In this document: in pieces, positions 11,227 through 22,607 of the stretch
How positions within the stretch are numbered: the first letter of the stretch is position 1
Layout of the letters: the number at the start of each line of letters is the position of its first letter
Assembly: GCA_030549775.1 (NCBI GenBank)
Contig: CM060175.1
Coordinates: forward strand, 14,574,955-14,638,954
Origin: Tamarix chinensis
Taxonomy: Eukaryota; Streptophyta; Magnoliopsida; Caryophyllales; Tamaricaceae
Reading direction: 5' to 3'
Length of the DNA stretch: 64,000 nt
The notes under the pieces: model-generated
Seen by the model: only the letters and a program-made list of their open reading frames with translations
The model's database searches: none
Told to the model about the DNA's origin: nothing
Made by a program: the position numbers and the translations under genes

Positions 11227-11505
11227 CACTACTACGAAAATAGGAAATAATAGCGGGACATTAATAACAGTAGTTCGAAAATCGTTGTCAAATGCATGAT
11301 AATTAATGCACAAGATAGTTTTGATAACGCTTATAGTTCAAACCTGTTATTAAAAGGGCAACGTTAAAATTTACACGGATGTTTTAATAACATTTCAAGT
11401 AAAACTGTTATTAAAAGAGGTTTTAATAATGGTTCATACAAGAACCGTTGTTAAAAGTCTCAAAGTTTTAATAACGGTTCCTAGAAGAACCATTATTAAA
11501 ACCCC
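11227..11505 (+). repeat. CACTA terminal and subterminal repeats
   Basis: The terminal CACTACTACGAAAATAGG is followed by repeated cores TTTTAATAACGGTT and their inversions AACCATTATTAAAA, for example the inverted pair at about 11466-11503 (AATAACGGTTCCTAG against AGAACCATTATT). Such subterminal arrays are binding sites for the element's DNA-binding protein in known CACTA systems. Here the arrangement is seen and the function is inferred. Confidence 0.75.
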
Positions 11506-12340
11506 AAAATTCACATTTTATTTCGTTCAGTTCTGTTTCGTGCCAAAAATTTCAGACTCTCTGCACCTTCCCTCTCTTACTCTCCTTCTCCTTGCAAACC
11601 GTCGCACCACCACACCGTGCACCACCATTTTGGCTCCTCTCAAGTAAGGGAAACCCTCGCACCGCCAACTCTCCACCACCCCTATGCCATTGTTGGATTT
11701 GCATGTGCGTGTTGTCATTGCTCTGAACCTAGCTAGCACTTGTACCTTCATCCTCCGCCATGTTTGTAGGTCGTTGCCGCTCTCAACTTGCTCGCCGCCG
11801 GTTTCTTGCTTGCCGCCGCTCCCTTTACGTATGTGTTTGTTCTTCCGCTCGTAGCTTTTTCTCTACTTATATATATAAATGCATGCATGTTGCTACAGGG
11901 TTGTGTTTATTTGTTATTGAAAAATTACGGTTTGTCATTCGAAAATGTGTTGTGGAATATGTTGGTGAAAAATGTTGTTGTTCCTTGTTGAATTTGTTGC
12001 GTTACTATTATATATTAACAAATGCATGTGTTGACCAAGATATTTACATATATAGATATATGATATGCATGCGAGTGTAGAATTATATACGAAGCTAGAA
12101 AATTAAAAGACTTCAAATTATTAATAATGTCACTCATAAAAACTATATATATATATACACACACATTTTCATTAATAAGTATAGGACATTAGTTATAAGA
12201 TATAGGAAATGTCATATAATGAAATGAAAATATATTTTACATATGCACATCATTAAATGAAATTTTCAATTAGAGATGCATATGTTAATGATTGTTATTT
12301 GATGAGGATTAAATAGATATAGAAAATAAGGAATATATAA
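11506..12340. other. CACTA 5' non-coding region
   Basis: GC-richer sequence at 11540-11830 (Cys/Arg/Leu-rich short frames on both strands, none recognised) grades into AT-rich sequence with small TA and CA runs near 12145-12165. Position suggests an untranslated leader or promoter of the CACTA gene. No open frame longer than about 106 codons is present, and none resembles a known protein. Confidence 0.35.
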
Positions 12341-12835
12341 AAGTGAATAATTAAATAGAAAGAAATGATTGTGTATAATAATAATAATAATAATAATATA
12401 AGATTTATATATTAGGGTTTAATTATGGTTAGCTAGGTTTAGGATTATGATCTTATGAGGTTTAGGGTTATGTTTTATTATAATTTATTAGGGTTAATTG
12501 GGGTTAGGGTTAGGGTTAGGGTTAGGGTTTATCGTTTATTATACTAAATATAAAAGTGAAAAATTAAATAAACAGAAATAATTGTGTATAATAATAATAA
12601 TAATATAGGATTTATTAGGGTTTACTTGTAGTTAGCTAGGTTTAGGATCATTATCTTATGAAGTTTAGGGTTAGTTTTTATTATAATTTATTAGGGTTAA
12701 TTAGGGTTAGGGTTAGGATTTAGCGTTTATTATACTAAATATAAAAGTGAAAAATTAAATAGACAATAATAATAATATAGGATTTATTAGGGTTTAATTA
12801 TAGGTAGTTAGGATTTACTATATATATATTATCTT
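12341..12835. repeat. ~200-bp minisatellite containing TTAGGG-type repeats
   Basis: Units start with AAGTGAATAATTAAATAGA or its variant near 12341, 12554 and 12745 (spacings about 213 and 191 bp). Each contains an AAT run, TTTATTAGGGTTTA and a GGGTTA stretch; the first has about five consecutive GGGTTA units at 12501-12530. The third unit is partial. The internal GGGTTA stretch is the six-base TTAGGG type rather than the seven-base TTTAGGG typical of most plants. Confidence 0.8.
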
Positions 12836-13105
12836 ATTAATATCTACTTGATTTTACTATATGTAGCTTGAACGATTTGATGATAGTTTGATGTTCAGTC
12901 GGTTTGTTAAATATAAAACTAAATATTATGTCCTTATTTTAAATAGTTTGATGTTGTTAGCTTTACATAGTTGGTTAAAATTTGGTAGAATATATTTATG
13001 ATTTGTCTAGCTAGTTGAAGATCAATTTACATATTCTGTAATTTAGATCATTTCGAGAACAACCTTGATGATAAGATTTAGTGGTTCTCATTTGTAGGTA
13101 GTGAG

Positions 13106-13504
13106 ATGACATACCCTCCACCATATTTTCGTATGGCGCCACATACAGATTTACGGACTCATGTAATATGGTTATATGATGAGCTATGTCGGTTGTACGC
13201 AAGTGGCTCATCCTATCACCTCTTCCATTTTAGATCACATCACCTTCTGTTAACCCTGCCTCAAATAGAGCTATGGACGTTGGCTACGTCTACTTTTTTG
13301 CAGTGGTTTGTCTACCACACTGATGCACCACACTTGAGATTTATTGAGGGTGAGATGTTTGCTAGAGAGTATGATAGGATATCGAGAGAGCTGATGATCA
13401 TTGATGATGAGTGGAGGTTTCGTCATAGCTTGCCTCCGAGTATCCATCCCGATTACCCTAGAGTATCCATGAGTAGACTCTCTTGTGATGATTTCAGGGA
13501 TTAG
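13106..13504 (+). CDS. Unrecognised 132-codon ORF in CACTA element
   Basis: This is the longest clean frame in the CACTA region. It starts MTYPPPYFRM and ends SRLSCDDFRD, followed by TAG. Composition is protein-like, with mixed charged and aromatic residues and acidic stretches such as RISRELMIIDDEWRF, unlike the low-complexity frames elsewhere in the window. TTTGTAG directly upstream could be a splice acceptor, which would make this an internal or terminal exon. It lies about 450 bases before the decayed Ptta-type gene. I do not recognise a domain. It may be a CACTA accessory ORF or captured sequence. Confidence 0.4.
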   Translation: MTYPPPYFRMAPHTDLRTHVIWLYDELCRLYASGSSYHLFHFRSHHLLLTLPQIELWTLATSTFLQWFVYHTDAPHLRFIEGEMFAREYDRISRELMIIDDEWRFRHSLPPSIHPDYPRVSMSRLSCDDFRD

Positions 13505-13954
13505 ATGATATATCGTGATGAGTGGACTTTCAGAGTTATAGTTTTTAGTCGAGCACTCGGGCTTGACAAGGATACCTAAGGATTTAGTTTTAGGGATATG
13601 AATTTTGTTTTTTAGGTGTTTGGGTTGTAGCAACCTTTTGATGTATATAGTGTTGCTATTGCTTAAATCCCTTAATATGTATATCTTTTGTAATTTGAAC
13701 CATTCTACAATGTTTTGCTACATATGCATGTATGTGTATATATATATGAACTCTTTCTAAGTATGAGCAGTTTCATTGAGTATTAATATCTTTTTGGAAA
13801 CGTGTTAGCATGATTCGTATATATATATATATACAGAATAGCATGATACATTTGAGATTAATTCTTTCTAAGCATAATTCATATCGATAATATAATGGTA
13901 CATTATGCTTAATAAATAACATTTTAACATAATTTATTTATTAATTTTTTGTAG

Positions 13955-15179
13955 AGATATGAGGGACAACAGTGATGAAGAAGGGAAAAGAAGACCTATG
14001 ATTATGAGAATCATCACAGACATGAGGAATAAAGGAGAATTAGTTGAGTTGGGATGGAATACTTACAATATTTCCATTGGCCCTTACGCAGACATGTTTT
14101 TGACTTACATTTGACTTGTGACTTGTAACCGTATTCCTATCTCCTATAATACTTGGAAGTAGGTTCCAAAGGGTCATAAGGAGTATATTTGGCAGGAAAT
14201 CACGGTAAATATGCTATTTTATGTAATCATTTTTGTATGTCAAATGTTATTAATTTTAATACATTAACATTGGTATACACCTACATGTCTTATTTTGCAG
14301 AGAGTGTTTAATGTCCCTGAGAGTAGGAAGAAATGACTTTTTAGATATTGTGGGGAGCGTCTAAGAACATTTAGGTCATATTTAACTCGTAGGAAAATGT
14401 ATAGAAAGAGGGATGACCCTCTATGGCAGAACCCACCCAAACGATATGATTTCATCGATCAAGATAGATGGAACCAATTTATTGCATATCATCTTACGGG
14501 AATTTTAAGGTATTTGTTAGATAATAATTAAACTTTTTGTATCGATCCCAGTATTATGCTTAATATTGAAATAACCATGTGACTATGTTTTGGCTTGTCA
14601 CATAGGAAAAAAGTGCCAAAAATAAAGAGATTACGAAACAGAATAAATACTGGCATAATATGGCTCGCAAAGGCTATGCAGGCCTTGAAGAGGAGTTTGT
14701 ATGAATTTTGTGATTTATCTATTTACATGTAAATGTCGAGTTTTATAATAATATTCTTAATTAAGAATATTTTTTGATTTATATCTCCTAGCCCAAGACT
14801 TGGACCCATGTACCTCGTCTATCAATATTGGTACATTATGGAAGAAGGCTAGAACAACAAGAGATAGATATATTAATGAAGATGTAGATGTTGCAACCAA
14901 AAAAATTGTAAGTTTGTAGATATCTAGAACCCTACTTAGTTTTCTTTTAGAAAACTATTATATTATGCTTATTCCTATAAGCTAAATTTAAATATATTAT
15001 ATACATTATAGGATGAACTTTAAACATCAGATGGTGAGGATAGGGTGGACCTATATAGCATTGTGTCCCAGACTACAAGAATTGTAGAACACCCTAGAAG
15101 ACACAAGGGTCTTGAATTAGGTGTTACGAGAACGAGCGTATGTGGTCGATCTCGTGGTTCTCGTACCACTAATGAGTAA
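13955..15179 (+). pseudogene. Ptta/En-Spm-type plant transposon protein, decayed
   Basis: Five exon-like blocks have consistent GT/AG borders: about 13955-14202, 14301-14509, 14606-14698, 14792-14907 and 15012-15179. Diagnostic pieces in order are VPKGHKEYIWQEIT, RVFNVPESRKK, FRSYLTRRKMY, YDFIDQDRWNQFI, NMARKGYAGLEEE and a Gly/Arg tail. These match the plant Ptta/En-Spm transposon protein family (Transposase_24 type), which accompanies CACTA elements; its biochemical role is not well defined. In-frame stops occur in the first block (after FLTYI), the second (after ESRKK) and the last, so it is not expected to be functional. Block 3 encodes the family's most conserved motif. Confidence 0.8.
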
Positions 15180-15205
15180 GTCGCATCCTCACCTAGAAAT
15201 TAAAC

Positions 15206-15381
15206 ATGAAATTTGAATGGACGACAACAATGGAGCAAGAGTTGACATTTATTAAGTCTCAAGGGTATAAACCATTCGATTCAGTCAACCATGATCAGTT
15301 TCACATACCTAATGTAAATAGCGTCAGAGACAGTTGTGAAGCTGATGCACATCTTTCTACTCTTCCCGAGGTAAGAATTAC
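15206..15381 (+). pseudogene. Possible last exon remnant of CACTA gene
   Basis: The open frame MKFEWTTTMEQELTFIKSQG onward runs into LTR II at 15382, where the reading becomes LTR sequence. Position directly after the Ptta-type exons suggests it is the truncated end of that gene or the start of another CACTA exon. GAG followed by GTAAGAATT near 15370 could be a splice donor. No domain is recognised. Confidence 0.35.
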
Positions 15382-17481
15382 TGTAACACCCCCAAAATTT
15401 ACTACTGAAAAATTTCGTTTAATTAAAAGAAAATTGGCAGAAGCAAATTAATAAACCGTGAACTTTGGGGATATTACCGCCACACTTAGTACCATACCGG
15501 TACACTTTTACAGTTCCTGTACCAAGTGCTAAGTCTAAAGGAGAAAATACAAATTATGAGAAACTTAACTAATAATTAAATCAGAGTAGCGCAAGTAAAT
15601 ATAATCCATCAAGTGGTGGTTACAAAACAACGAATACATTGAAATTGTAAATTTAAAAGAGATAGAGTAAAACCCTAATAGTTCCGGATAGTTCCTTACG
15701 CTCTTTCCCGAGGCCCACTTGAATAGTGCCTAAAAACAACATGCAAGGGACACTGCCCATTGAATAGGTAGGGGCCCCACGAATGGAACCCTTCAGTATT
15801 ATGGTATTGAGTAACCCTTTAAAAATGCACTTAATAGTAGGCACGCAATGTAACACATGATATACTACTATATACATAACAACAGGTGTAAACATAATAT
15901 TCAGATCCATACGTTCACATATTCAACAAGTCAATCAGATATTAATGGTGTATATGTAACATTTACTTTCGTCCATTCACATATTTAACAAGTCAACCAA
16001 ATATTAATAGGCCATAATGAATAATCGATATTTTTAGGGCCTTAAGGCCATTAGTCCATAATTATTCCATCATCTTGGATTATAAATATCTATATGAGTG
16101 CGGCAACCCCACTATTATAACCGGTGGACCAGAATTACATACAGGGCAGAACGCTCTTGACCACTATTATTTGCCGGTGGACCGGTCTGGGTCCGGCTCA
16201 ATATCTTCCTCTTTAAGTGATTAGTGTCTTAATCGTATTTTATTCGAAAGTATTTCACCCTTGACATGCATGACTAACTATATCCACACTTATCTTCCAA
16301 GGAGGACACATCCCATATCTTGAGACTTCTACATCTCCTAACCCGCCCTGACATCCTTCCCTTAATCCACTTTCTCACACCAGGAGCCCGAATCCTAAGT
16401 GTGTGGGTCAAGCCCACTCACCGCCTTACTCTAGGGTTTTCTCCAAAAACCCTAATCTGGGCCTATGTGGCCTATCCTTCTCTGTCTTACACATCCCAAA
16501 CTATTTCAATACCCTACACGTTACGACCCTGAGATCCAACCCTCACTTTCTACCCCACTCATTCTCGTTTATTTTTATTATTTTCTTTTTCTTTTTCCAC
16601 CTTCTCACATTAGGGTTTCCTCCTAAACCTAGATTAGTCTCTTACACACCCTTATACTGTCCCACGTACTATTTTTCGCCCGAAGCCCCCAGACACCCAA
16701 ACGACACTTCTATTACCTTCCTCACACCCCGACGCAACTTTCTATACGTAAAGTTTGCCTCCATGCGGACTCTAACCATCCCATGCAAACCCTAGTTCCT
16801 CCCATACCTACATTAGCCAACTTACTTCCCCTTGGTTATCTTTCTCTCCCATTTCTCTTTTTCATGCCTCCACCCCACATTACCACATTAATTATCCTAG
16901 CATGCATGTCCTAAAGGGCCACACCACATCACATCATAACTTACAGCATATCTGTATTATCACATACCAAAAGAGGGCACATGAACACATCTCGGTTCCA
17001 AGCCACGCAACACACGAAACAGTTAAGATAATAACATATAGAACACGACATATAAATTATATAAGGCATTCAAGGCATGTAGGACACATAACACACATTT
17101 GGCCTTAGCTACACCCTTACTCGGTTTAGGTTACCGAGCTATCTTCCACACTTATTAGGCCGCTAATCACACCTCGTAATTGTTACACTTAATATATTTC
17201 CCATTTGGTTGTTTAGTTTACCAATTTGCCCATTTCCTTTATTATAATTAACAAATTGCCCTTTAGTTGGTCAAATTACCAAATTACCCCTGTTTAATAT
17301 CCTAATTACCCCTTTAGTTGGTTAAATTACCAAATTGCCCCTCACATTTATCATGTTTACCATTTTACCCCTTTTCCATTATTAAATTATCAAATTACCC
17401 TTTAGTTATTTAAATTGTTATTTTACCCTTCTCAATTATTTTAATTACTAAGTTACTCCTTTCCAATTTCCACTTTTACCC
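15382..17481 (-). mobile_element. LTR II, truncated, inverted relative to LTR III
   Basis: The plus strand begins TGTAACACCCCCAAAATT, so this is the 3' part of an LTR read on the minus strand. It shares with LTR III the terminal hairpin (15483-15528), the block around AAGGGACACTGCCCATTGAA, and two dyad boxes (16115-16190). It then carries LTR I-like motifs (CCATGCAAACCCTAG) and a short inverted stretch of the GGTAATTTGG minisatellite (17210-17480). It stops there, without the pyrimidine tract or 5' end, exactly where LTR III starts on the opposite strand. The flanking bases (ATTAC left) have no partner at 22708. Frames at 15653-15910 and 16320-16795 are LTR translations. Confidence 0.8.
15483..15528 (-). 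promoter_or_regulatory. Conserved LTR-terminal hairpin (LTR II copy)
   Basis: CACTTAGTAC at 15483-15492 is inverted as GTACCAAGTG at 15519-15528 (nine of ten pairs), 101 bases from the LTR end. Same position and core as in LTRs I, III, IV and V. Confidence 0.6.
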
Positions 17482-18208
17482 TGTAATCCCCCAAAATTTT
17501 AGGAAACTGTTAATTTAATAAATAACTATTATTTGAAATAAATTAGCTTTTAAAATTATTTAGTGTAATTATTTTATGGATTTTTGAGTATGTATATGTG
17601 GATAGGAGTTTATAATAAATTAAAAATAAATATTTTGTTATTTTATCATGTTATTTTTATTTAAATAATTTTTTAAACTAATATTTTACTAAAATTATCC
17701 TTTTTGAGCCAATATATTGAATTATATTGAATTAAATTATTAAATTAAATAATTTATCAAAATATTATATTTTATTATTTTATAAATTAAATTAAATTAT
17801 TTTTCCCTATTTTCTATTTTTTCTTCTTTTTCTTTTTCTTTTCTTTCTCCTTTTCTCCTTTTCTCCTTTTCCTCCTTCCTTTCTTTTTCTTTTTTTTTCC
17901 TTTCCCTGGCTCAGGCTGCCAGGCTTGCACCCCTCCTTGCATCTGGGCCAGCGGCCCATTCCTCCCCTTGCCCTAGCCACGCACAACCCATACCCCATGT
18001 CCTTTTTTTTTCCTCTCTTCCCTTCACCCTGGACCGGCCCAGCTTTTTTTCTTTTCACTGTGCCGGACCGGTCCGGTCTCCCTCCCCCTCCCTTCTTTCT
18101 TTCTTCTTCGATCACCCCGAGACCCCGACCAGTCCTCATCACCATACCTGCCGCCATCCCGACCATCGAGATGCCGACCACTGCCCCTGCAACCACTCCC
18201 ACCACCTG

Positions 18209-18209
18209 C

Positions 18210-18294
<85 letters not shown>
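18209..18294. repeat. Compound (CA)n(CT)n microsatellite
   Basis: About 20 CA units run to 18248 and are followed directly by about 23 CT units to 18294, inside the pyrimidine tract of LTR III. Such a perfect tract is probably length-variable. Confidence 0.97.
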
Positions 18295-18296
<2 letters not shown>

Positions 18297-19121
18297 CTGT
18301 ATTTTTTCACCAAATTGGAATTGGGCAGCCATACACCCCGTCCCGCATGGCTTCCCTTACCCCTCTTCGTCAACCTCCCCCTGCCACCCTACCGCCACCC
18401 CTACGACCCTAAACACTGCCACCCGACGCCACCTATCCCCTACCCATCCTCTTCTTTTTCTTCTCCCCTTCAGCCATTTTCCCTGCCCCATTATTGTCGA
18501 GTCTTATCCCCCGATCCTCCCTTCTCTCTCATTATCTTCCTCTCCCATTTTCCCCTGTTTTTGCTCCACCGCCACCCTCCGCCGCGTACATGCCAAAATG
18601 GACCCCCTAAGCCGCCTTCTGCCACCGTCTACTACCTCCCTGTACCACCCCAACACCATCCAAGCCACCCCGCAACTCCCTCTTCCTCTCCTCTTCTTTT
18701 TCTCCCGGTTTTTCACCCTTCTCGACAGCCCACCTGTAACGCCGCCGATCGCCGCCTTCCGGCCGCCTCTTCCGCCACCCAAGCCACCATTCAAGACCCT
18801 ACAACCCCCTCTACCACCGCCATGCCTTAGTTGGTCGAAAACAGCCCTTGCACCCCTCCATTTTTCCCTCCATTTTTCCTTCTCAGCCCTTCCACCTCGA
18901 CCCACTTCAGTAGCCACCTTCGCCACCTCACCGCCCTTGGCCGCCAACAACCCATCCCCAGCATCCACCTACACCCCCTCTTCACTCCTGCACCATCCCC
19001 TTGCCTCCAAACCTCCCCCATCTACCTTCTTTCCTAGCCCAAATACCCTAACCCGAAAATAACCATCTTTGCTCCTATCACCCCCTCTTCGAGCCCTTTT
19101 TCCTTTTATTTTTGCATGCAG

Positions 19122-19145
19122 CTCATGCTGCATATGCAGCATGAG
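19122..19145. promoter_or_regulatory. Perfect 24-bp palindrome in LTR III
   Basis: The half CTCATGCTGCAT is followed by its exact reverse complement ATGCAGCATGAG. It lies just after the pyrimidine tract. LTR V has the corresponding 10-bp-arm palindrome at 50769-50792. In LTR IV the equivalent site is where LTR V inserted. Confidence 0.85.
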
Positions 19146-19789
19146 TTCCTGCATTATTTGGCCATTTTTATTAAAATATTTAAGGTATGATAATATTTAA
19201 ATTAATTATTTTCTTAGGAAAACTTTATAAAGTCTTATATCTTGATTTTCTTATTTCTAATAAATATTGATATTATTTTTTAGGTGTTGGTTTTCTAATC
19301 AAAGCTTGAATCTTTAACCGGGATACCGGTAAGATTCAAATTTTGCAGGATCTAAGGTAATCGTTAAACCCCACTTAAACGCATGATAAATGTATGTTTA
19401 CACATTAGGAATTTTAATATGTTATTATGGTTGATATATGGTTGTTAATATAAATTATATGTTTGATTGTATTCTTTAATAAAAAGGAAAGTATGCTTTA
19501 TGTAATATGTGTGGAAATGTTGCCTAAGGGAAGAATTTGAGTATTAATGGAAATGTTAATCAATTATCCATGTTATTTTATGTGATTGTGACCCCTTTAT
19601 GCATGAATAATATTGTTGTGAGCCCTAGGGGCATTTTTGTAATATTCCTTGTATTAGGTTACGGCCTAATATGTGTAGGTGCTAATATGTATCATGTCAA
19701 ATGTAATGGTTGGTGGAGTTGAACATTGTTAAGGGAGCACTAATATTGTTATTTCATGTGAAAATGTTAAATTAATAGAAGTGGTATAA

Positions 19790-21110
19790 TAATGGGGGTA
19801 AAGTGGTAATTTCGAGGGAAAAGGGCAATATGGTAATATTTGGAGGTAGAAGAGAGAAATAGTAATTTTATAAGTAAGTGGTGAAAATAGTAATTGTGGA
19901 AGTAGGGGTAAAATAGTAATTTTGGATGAAGGAGGGCATTATGGTAATTTTGTAAGTAAAAGGGGTTAATATGGTAATTTTTGGAGAAAAGGGTAAGAAT
20001 GGTAAATTTTCAAGTGAAAGGGCAATATGGTAATTTTGAAAGTAAATGGGGCAAAATAGTAATTTCATAAGTAAGTGGTAATATGGTAAATTTTATAAGT
20101 GAATGGCGACACGATAATTTTGTAAGTGAGGGGTATTATGGTAATTTTGTGAGTAAAAGGTTAATATGGTAATTTTAGAAAAGAAGGGCAAAATGGTAAT
20201 TTGGTAAGGAAAGATAAAAATGATAATTTTAGATGTAAAAGGGTAAGATAGTAATTTGAAAAGAAAAAGAGGTGTTATGGTAATTTTACAAGTAAAAGGG
20301 GTATGGTGGTAATTTTCATAAATAAAAGGAGTATTATGGTAATTTATAAGCAAAAGGGTAATACGGTAAAATTGGATGTAAGGGGTAAAATGGTAATTTT
20401 GTAAATAAAAGGATATTATGGTAAACTTGGGAGTAAGGGGGTAACTTGGTAATTATGATAACGACAAAAGATAATTTAGTAATTAAATTATGATTGTAGA
20501 AGGGTAATTGGATAAGTATGATGCTAGCGAAGGGTAATTGGGTAAATTAATCAATTAAAGGGTATTATGGTAATTTTAATAATGGAGAAGGGTAACATAG
20601 TAATTATGGATATGGAGAAGGGTAAATTAATAAATATGATTATGAAGAAGGATAACTTAATATTGGTAATTATGAAGAAGGGTAATTTGTGAGTTATAAT
20701 AATTAAAAAGGGTAAATGGCAATTAAAAATAATTGAGAAGGGTAGGATGGTAATTATGATAAAGGAGAAGGGCAATTTGGTAAATTATCCAACTAAAGGG
20801 ACAACTTGGTGACTTAGCCAATTAAAGGATAAAGTGATAATTACTTAACCAACTAAAGGGGCAAATTAGCAATCATGATAAGGAAGAGGGGTAAGTGAGT
20901 AATTTATCCAACTCAAGGGCAATTTAGTAATTATAACAAAGGAGAAGGGCGATTTGGTAATTTAACCAACCAAATGGGAAATATGATAAGTGTAGCAATT
21001 ATGAGGAATGAATGGTGATCTAAAAAGCGTAGGAGGTAACTGATAACCTAAATCGGATAAGGGGTAATTCGGAAATTATGTAACCTAAAGGGTAACAGGG
21101 TAATTTGTTA
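19790..21110. repeat. GGTAATTT-type minisatellite in LTR III
   Basis: Some forty diverged units of roughly 25-35 bp carry the core GGGTAATATGGTAATTTT, with variable spacers such as GTAAGTAAAAG. Antisense frames (for example 19868-20068, 20093-20353, 20551-20775) are Ile/Phe/Pro-rich translations of it. The repeat recurs in LTR V and, in short or sparse form, in LTRs II and IV. Confidence 0.85.
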
Positions 21111-21804
21111 ATGAGGAATGGATGACTTGATGATTACATAAGTAAGGGGGTAAATAAGTGATTTGTACCTAATTTGTTGTGATTGTGGAACCTGAGGCTG
21201 ATTAGCCAAGTAAGAGTATTTGATAATTGGTATGGCCTTGATGATTTCTCTGTGACATCCTGATAATCCTCTGAATAAGAAACGATTAATGATATCGAAA
21301 CGATCGAAAGTGAATAAGTATCGGATTATCGTGCTTTTCGTGATCACCCTAATTAAGACACTATTACTTAAAGTGAAAGACCTCGAGATCGGGAATGGTG
21401 ACTCCTTAGGGGTCGCTACCCTAAGGACGTGGTTTAGTCCACGATTATTCTGGTATTTGCTGGAGTGCCTTTGTGCCCCAGCCAGGCCCTACATCTTACT
21501 CTTTCTAGCTCTACGGACCTAGTTAGGGGGGTATGCATACTTATGATTAGGTGTCCTTATCGGTAGGGTACTGAGTTAGCTTTATGCACCAGTACGACCA
21601 GGGTACCTTTGTGTCCTTGGGTTCGTGGTTAAAGGGTACTGAGTAGCTGATATGCACCGGTACGACCGGTGTACCTTTGTGTCCCGGGTTATTGATCTCC
21701 CGTTCGAAGCAAATAAATATGATTGATGTGATGATTAAAGAAAGGAAATATACTATAATTGAAAGTGGAATATTAATGAGCTGGACCCAGTGATTTATGA
21801 TATT

Positions 21805-22025
21805 GAGTACCGATCCACCGGTTATAATAGTGGCTAGGAGCGTTGTGCCCTGGGTGATGATTCTTTATATATCCCGGTCCACCGGTTATAATAGTGGCCA
21901 GGAGCGTTGTGCCTTGGGTGATGATTCTTTATATATCCCGGTCCACCGGTTATAATAGTGGCCAGGAGCGTTGTGCCCTGGATGTTGATTCTTTATGTAT
22001 TCCGGTCCACCGACAATAATAGTGG
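21805..22025 (+). repeat. Four dyad boxes, period 64 bp, in LTR III
   Basis: CCGGTCCACCGG (arms CCGGT/ACCGG) followed by TTATAATAGTGGCCAGGAGC occurs at 21874 and 21938 exactly, with variants at about 21810 and 22002. The spacing is 64 bp. The same box occurs in every LTR copy in this window. Confidence 0.85.
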
Positions 22026-22561
22026 GGGTCCCGAGCTCAATAAAACCAGTTATCCATGTGAATAAAATTATGGGAAAGTACAAATCACTTATAGTGGAAC
22101 AATGGCTGAAGGCCTGAATGTTTTGAGTTGCATTATGATATGGCTTAAGACCATAAGTACTGATTGTTCGTAACGATATATTGATATGCTATGTGAATGT
22201 ACTTATGTAAATTTTATATATGTATGTAGCTTGTTTCATGTGTTGCATTATGGGCCTGCTTTTAAGTGGGACTTTAAAGGGTTACTCAGTACCGTAGTAC
22301 TGAAGGGTTCCATTCGTGGGGCCCCTGCCTATTCAATGGGCAGTGTCCCTTGCAGGTTTTTTCAGGTGCTACTCAAGTGGGCAACGGAAAAGAGAGTAAG
22401 GTCTCATCCGGAACTACTAGGGTTTTTCTCTCTCTCTCTTTGAAATCTCTGGTTTTAAATGTATATGTTGATACTGTAACCATGTAAACGTTTGATATGC
22501 TACTCTGATTTAAGTATGTTGAAATTCTTGCGAATTGTATTTCATTTTCCTTTAGCCTTAG

Positions 22562-22607
22562 CACTTAGTACTGGAACGGTATGAGTGAACCGGTCTGGTA
22601 CTAAGTG
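22562..22607 (+). promoter_or_regulatory. Conserved LTR-terminal hairpin (LTR III copy)
   Basis: CACTTAGTAC at 22562-22571 and GTACTAAGTG at 22598-22607 form a perfect 10-bp stem with a 26-base loop, 100 bases before the LTR end. Confidence 0.65.

Larger units (their letters stand above)
11227..15381 (+). mobile_element. CACTA (En/Spm-type) transposon, 5' part
   Basis: The left end CACTACTACGAAAATAGG fits the CACTA-superfamily terminal motif, and TAT just before it could be half of a 3-bp target duplication. Behind it lies a dense subterminal region of short direct and inverted motifs (11260-11505), as usual for this superfamily. A decayed multi-exon gene related to plant Ptta/En-Spm proteins follows at 13955-15179. 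The element is cut at 15381 by the inverted LTR pair. I found no right terminus (CGTAGTAGTG) and no TNP2-type transposase, so at least the 3' part is missing or elsewhere. Confidence 0.75.

Noticed and set aside
12501..12530. Chromosome end or true telomere
   Set aside because: Only about five units, inside a repeated minisatellite within a CACTA element, with ordinary sequence on both sides.
17807..18968. Long overlapping ORFs on both strands (up to 301 codons)
   Set aside because: They lie in the pyrimidine tract and CA/CT microsatellite of LTR III. Pro/Ser/Thr-rich on one strand and Arg/Gly/Lys-rich on the other, they match no family and come from composition.
19868..20775. Antisense ORFs rich in Ile/Phe/Pro that look like membrane proteins
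   Set aside because: They are translations of the GGTAATTT minisatellite; the period gives apparent hydrophobic repeats.
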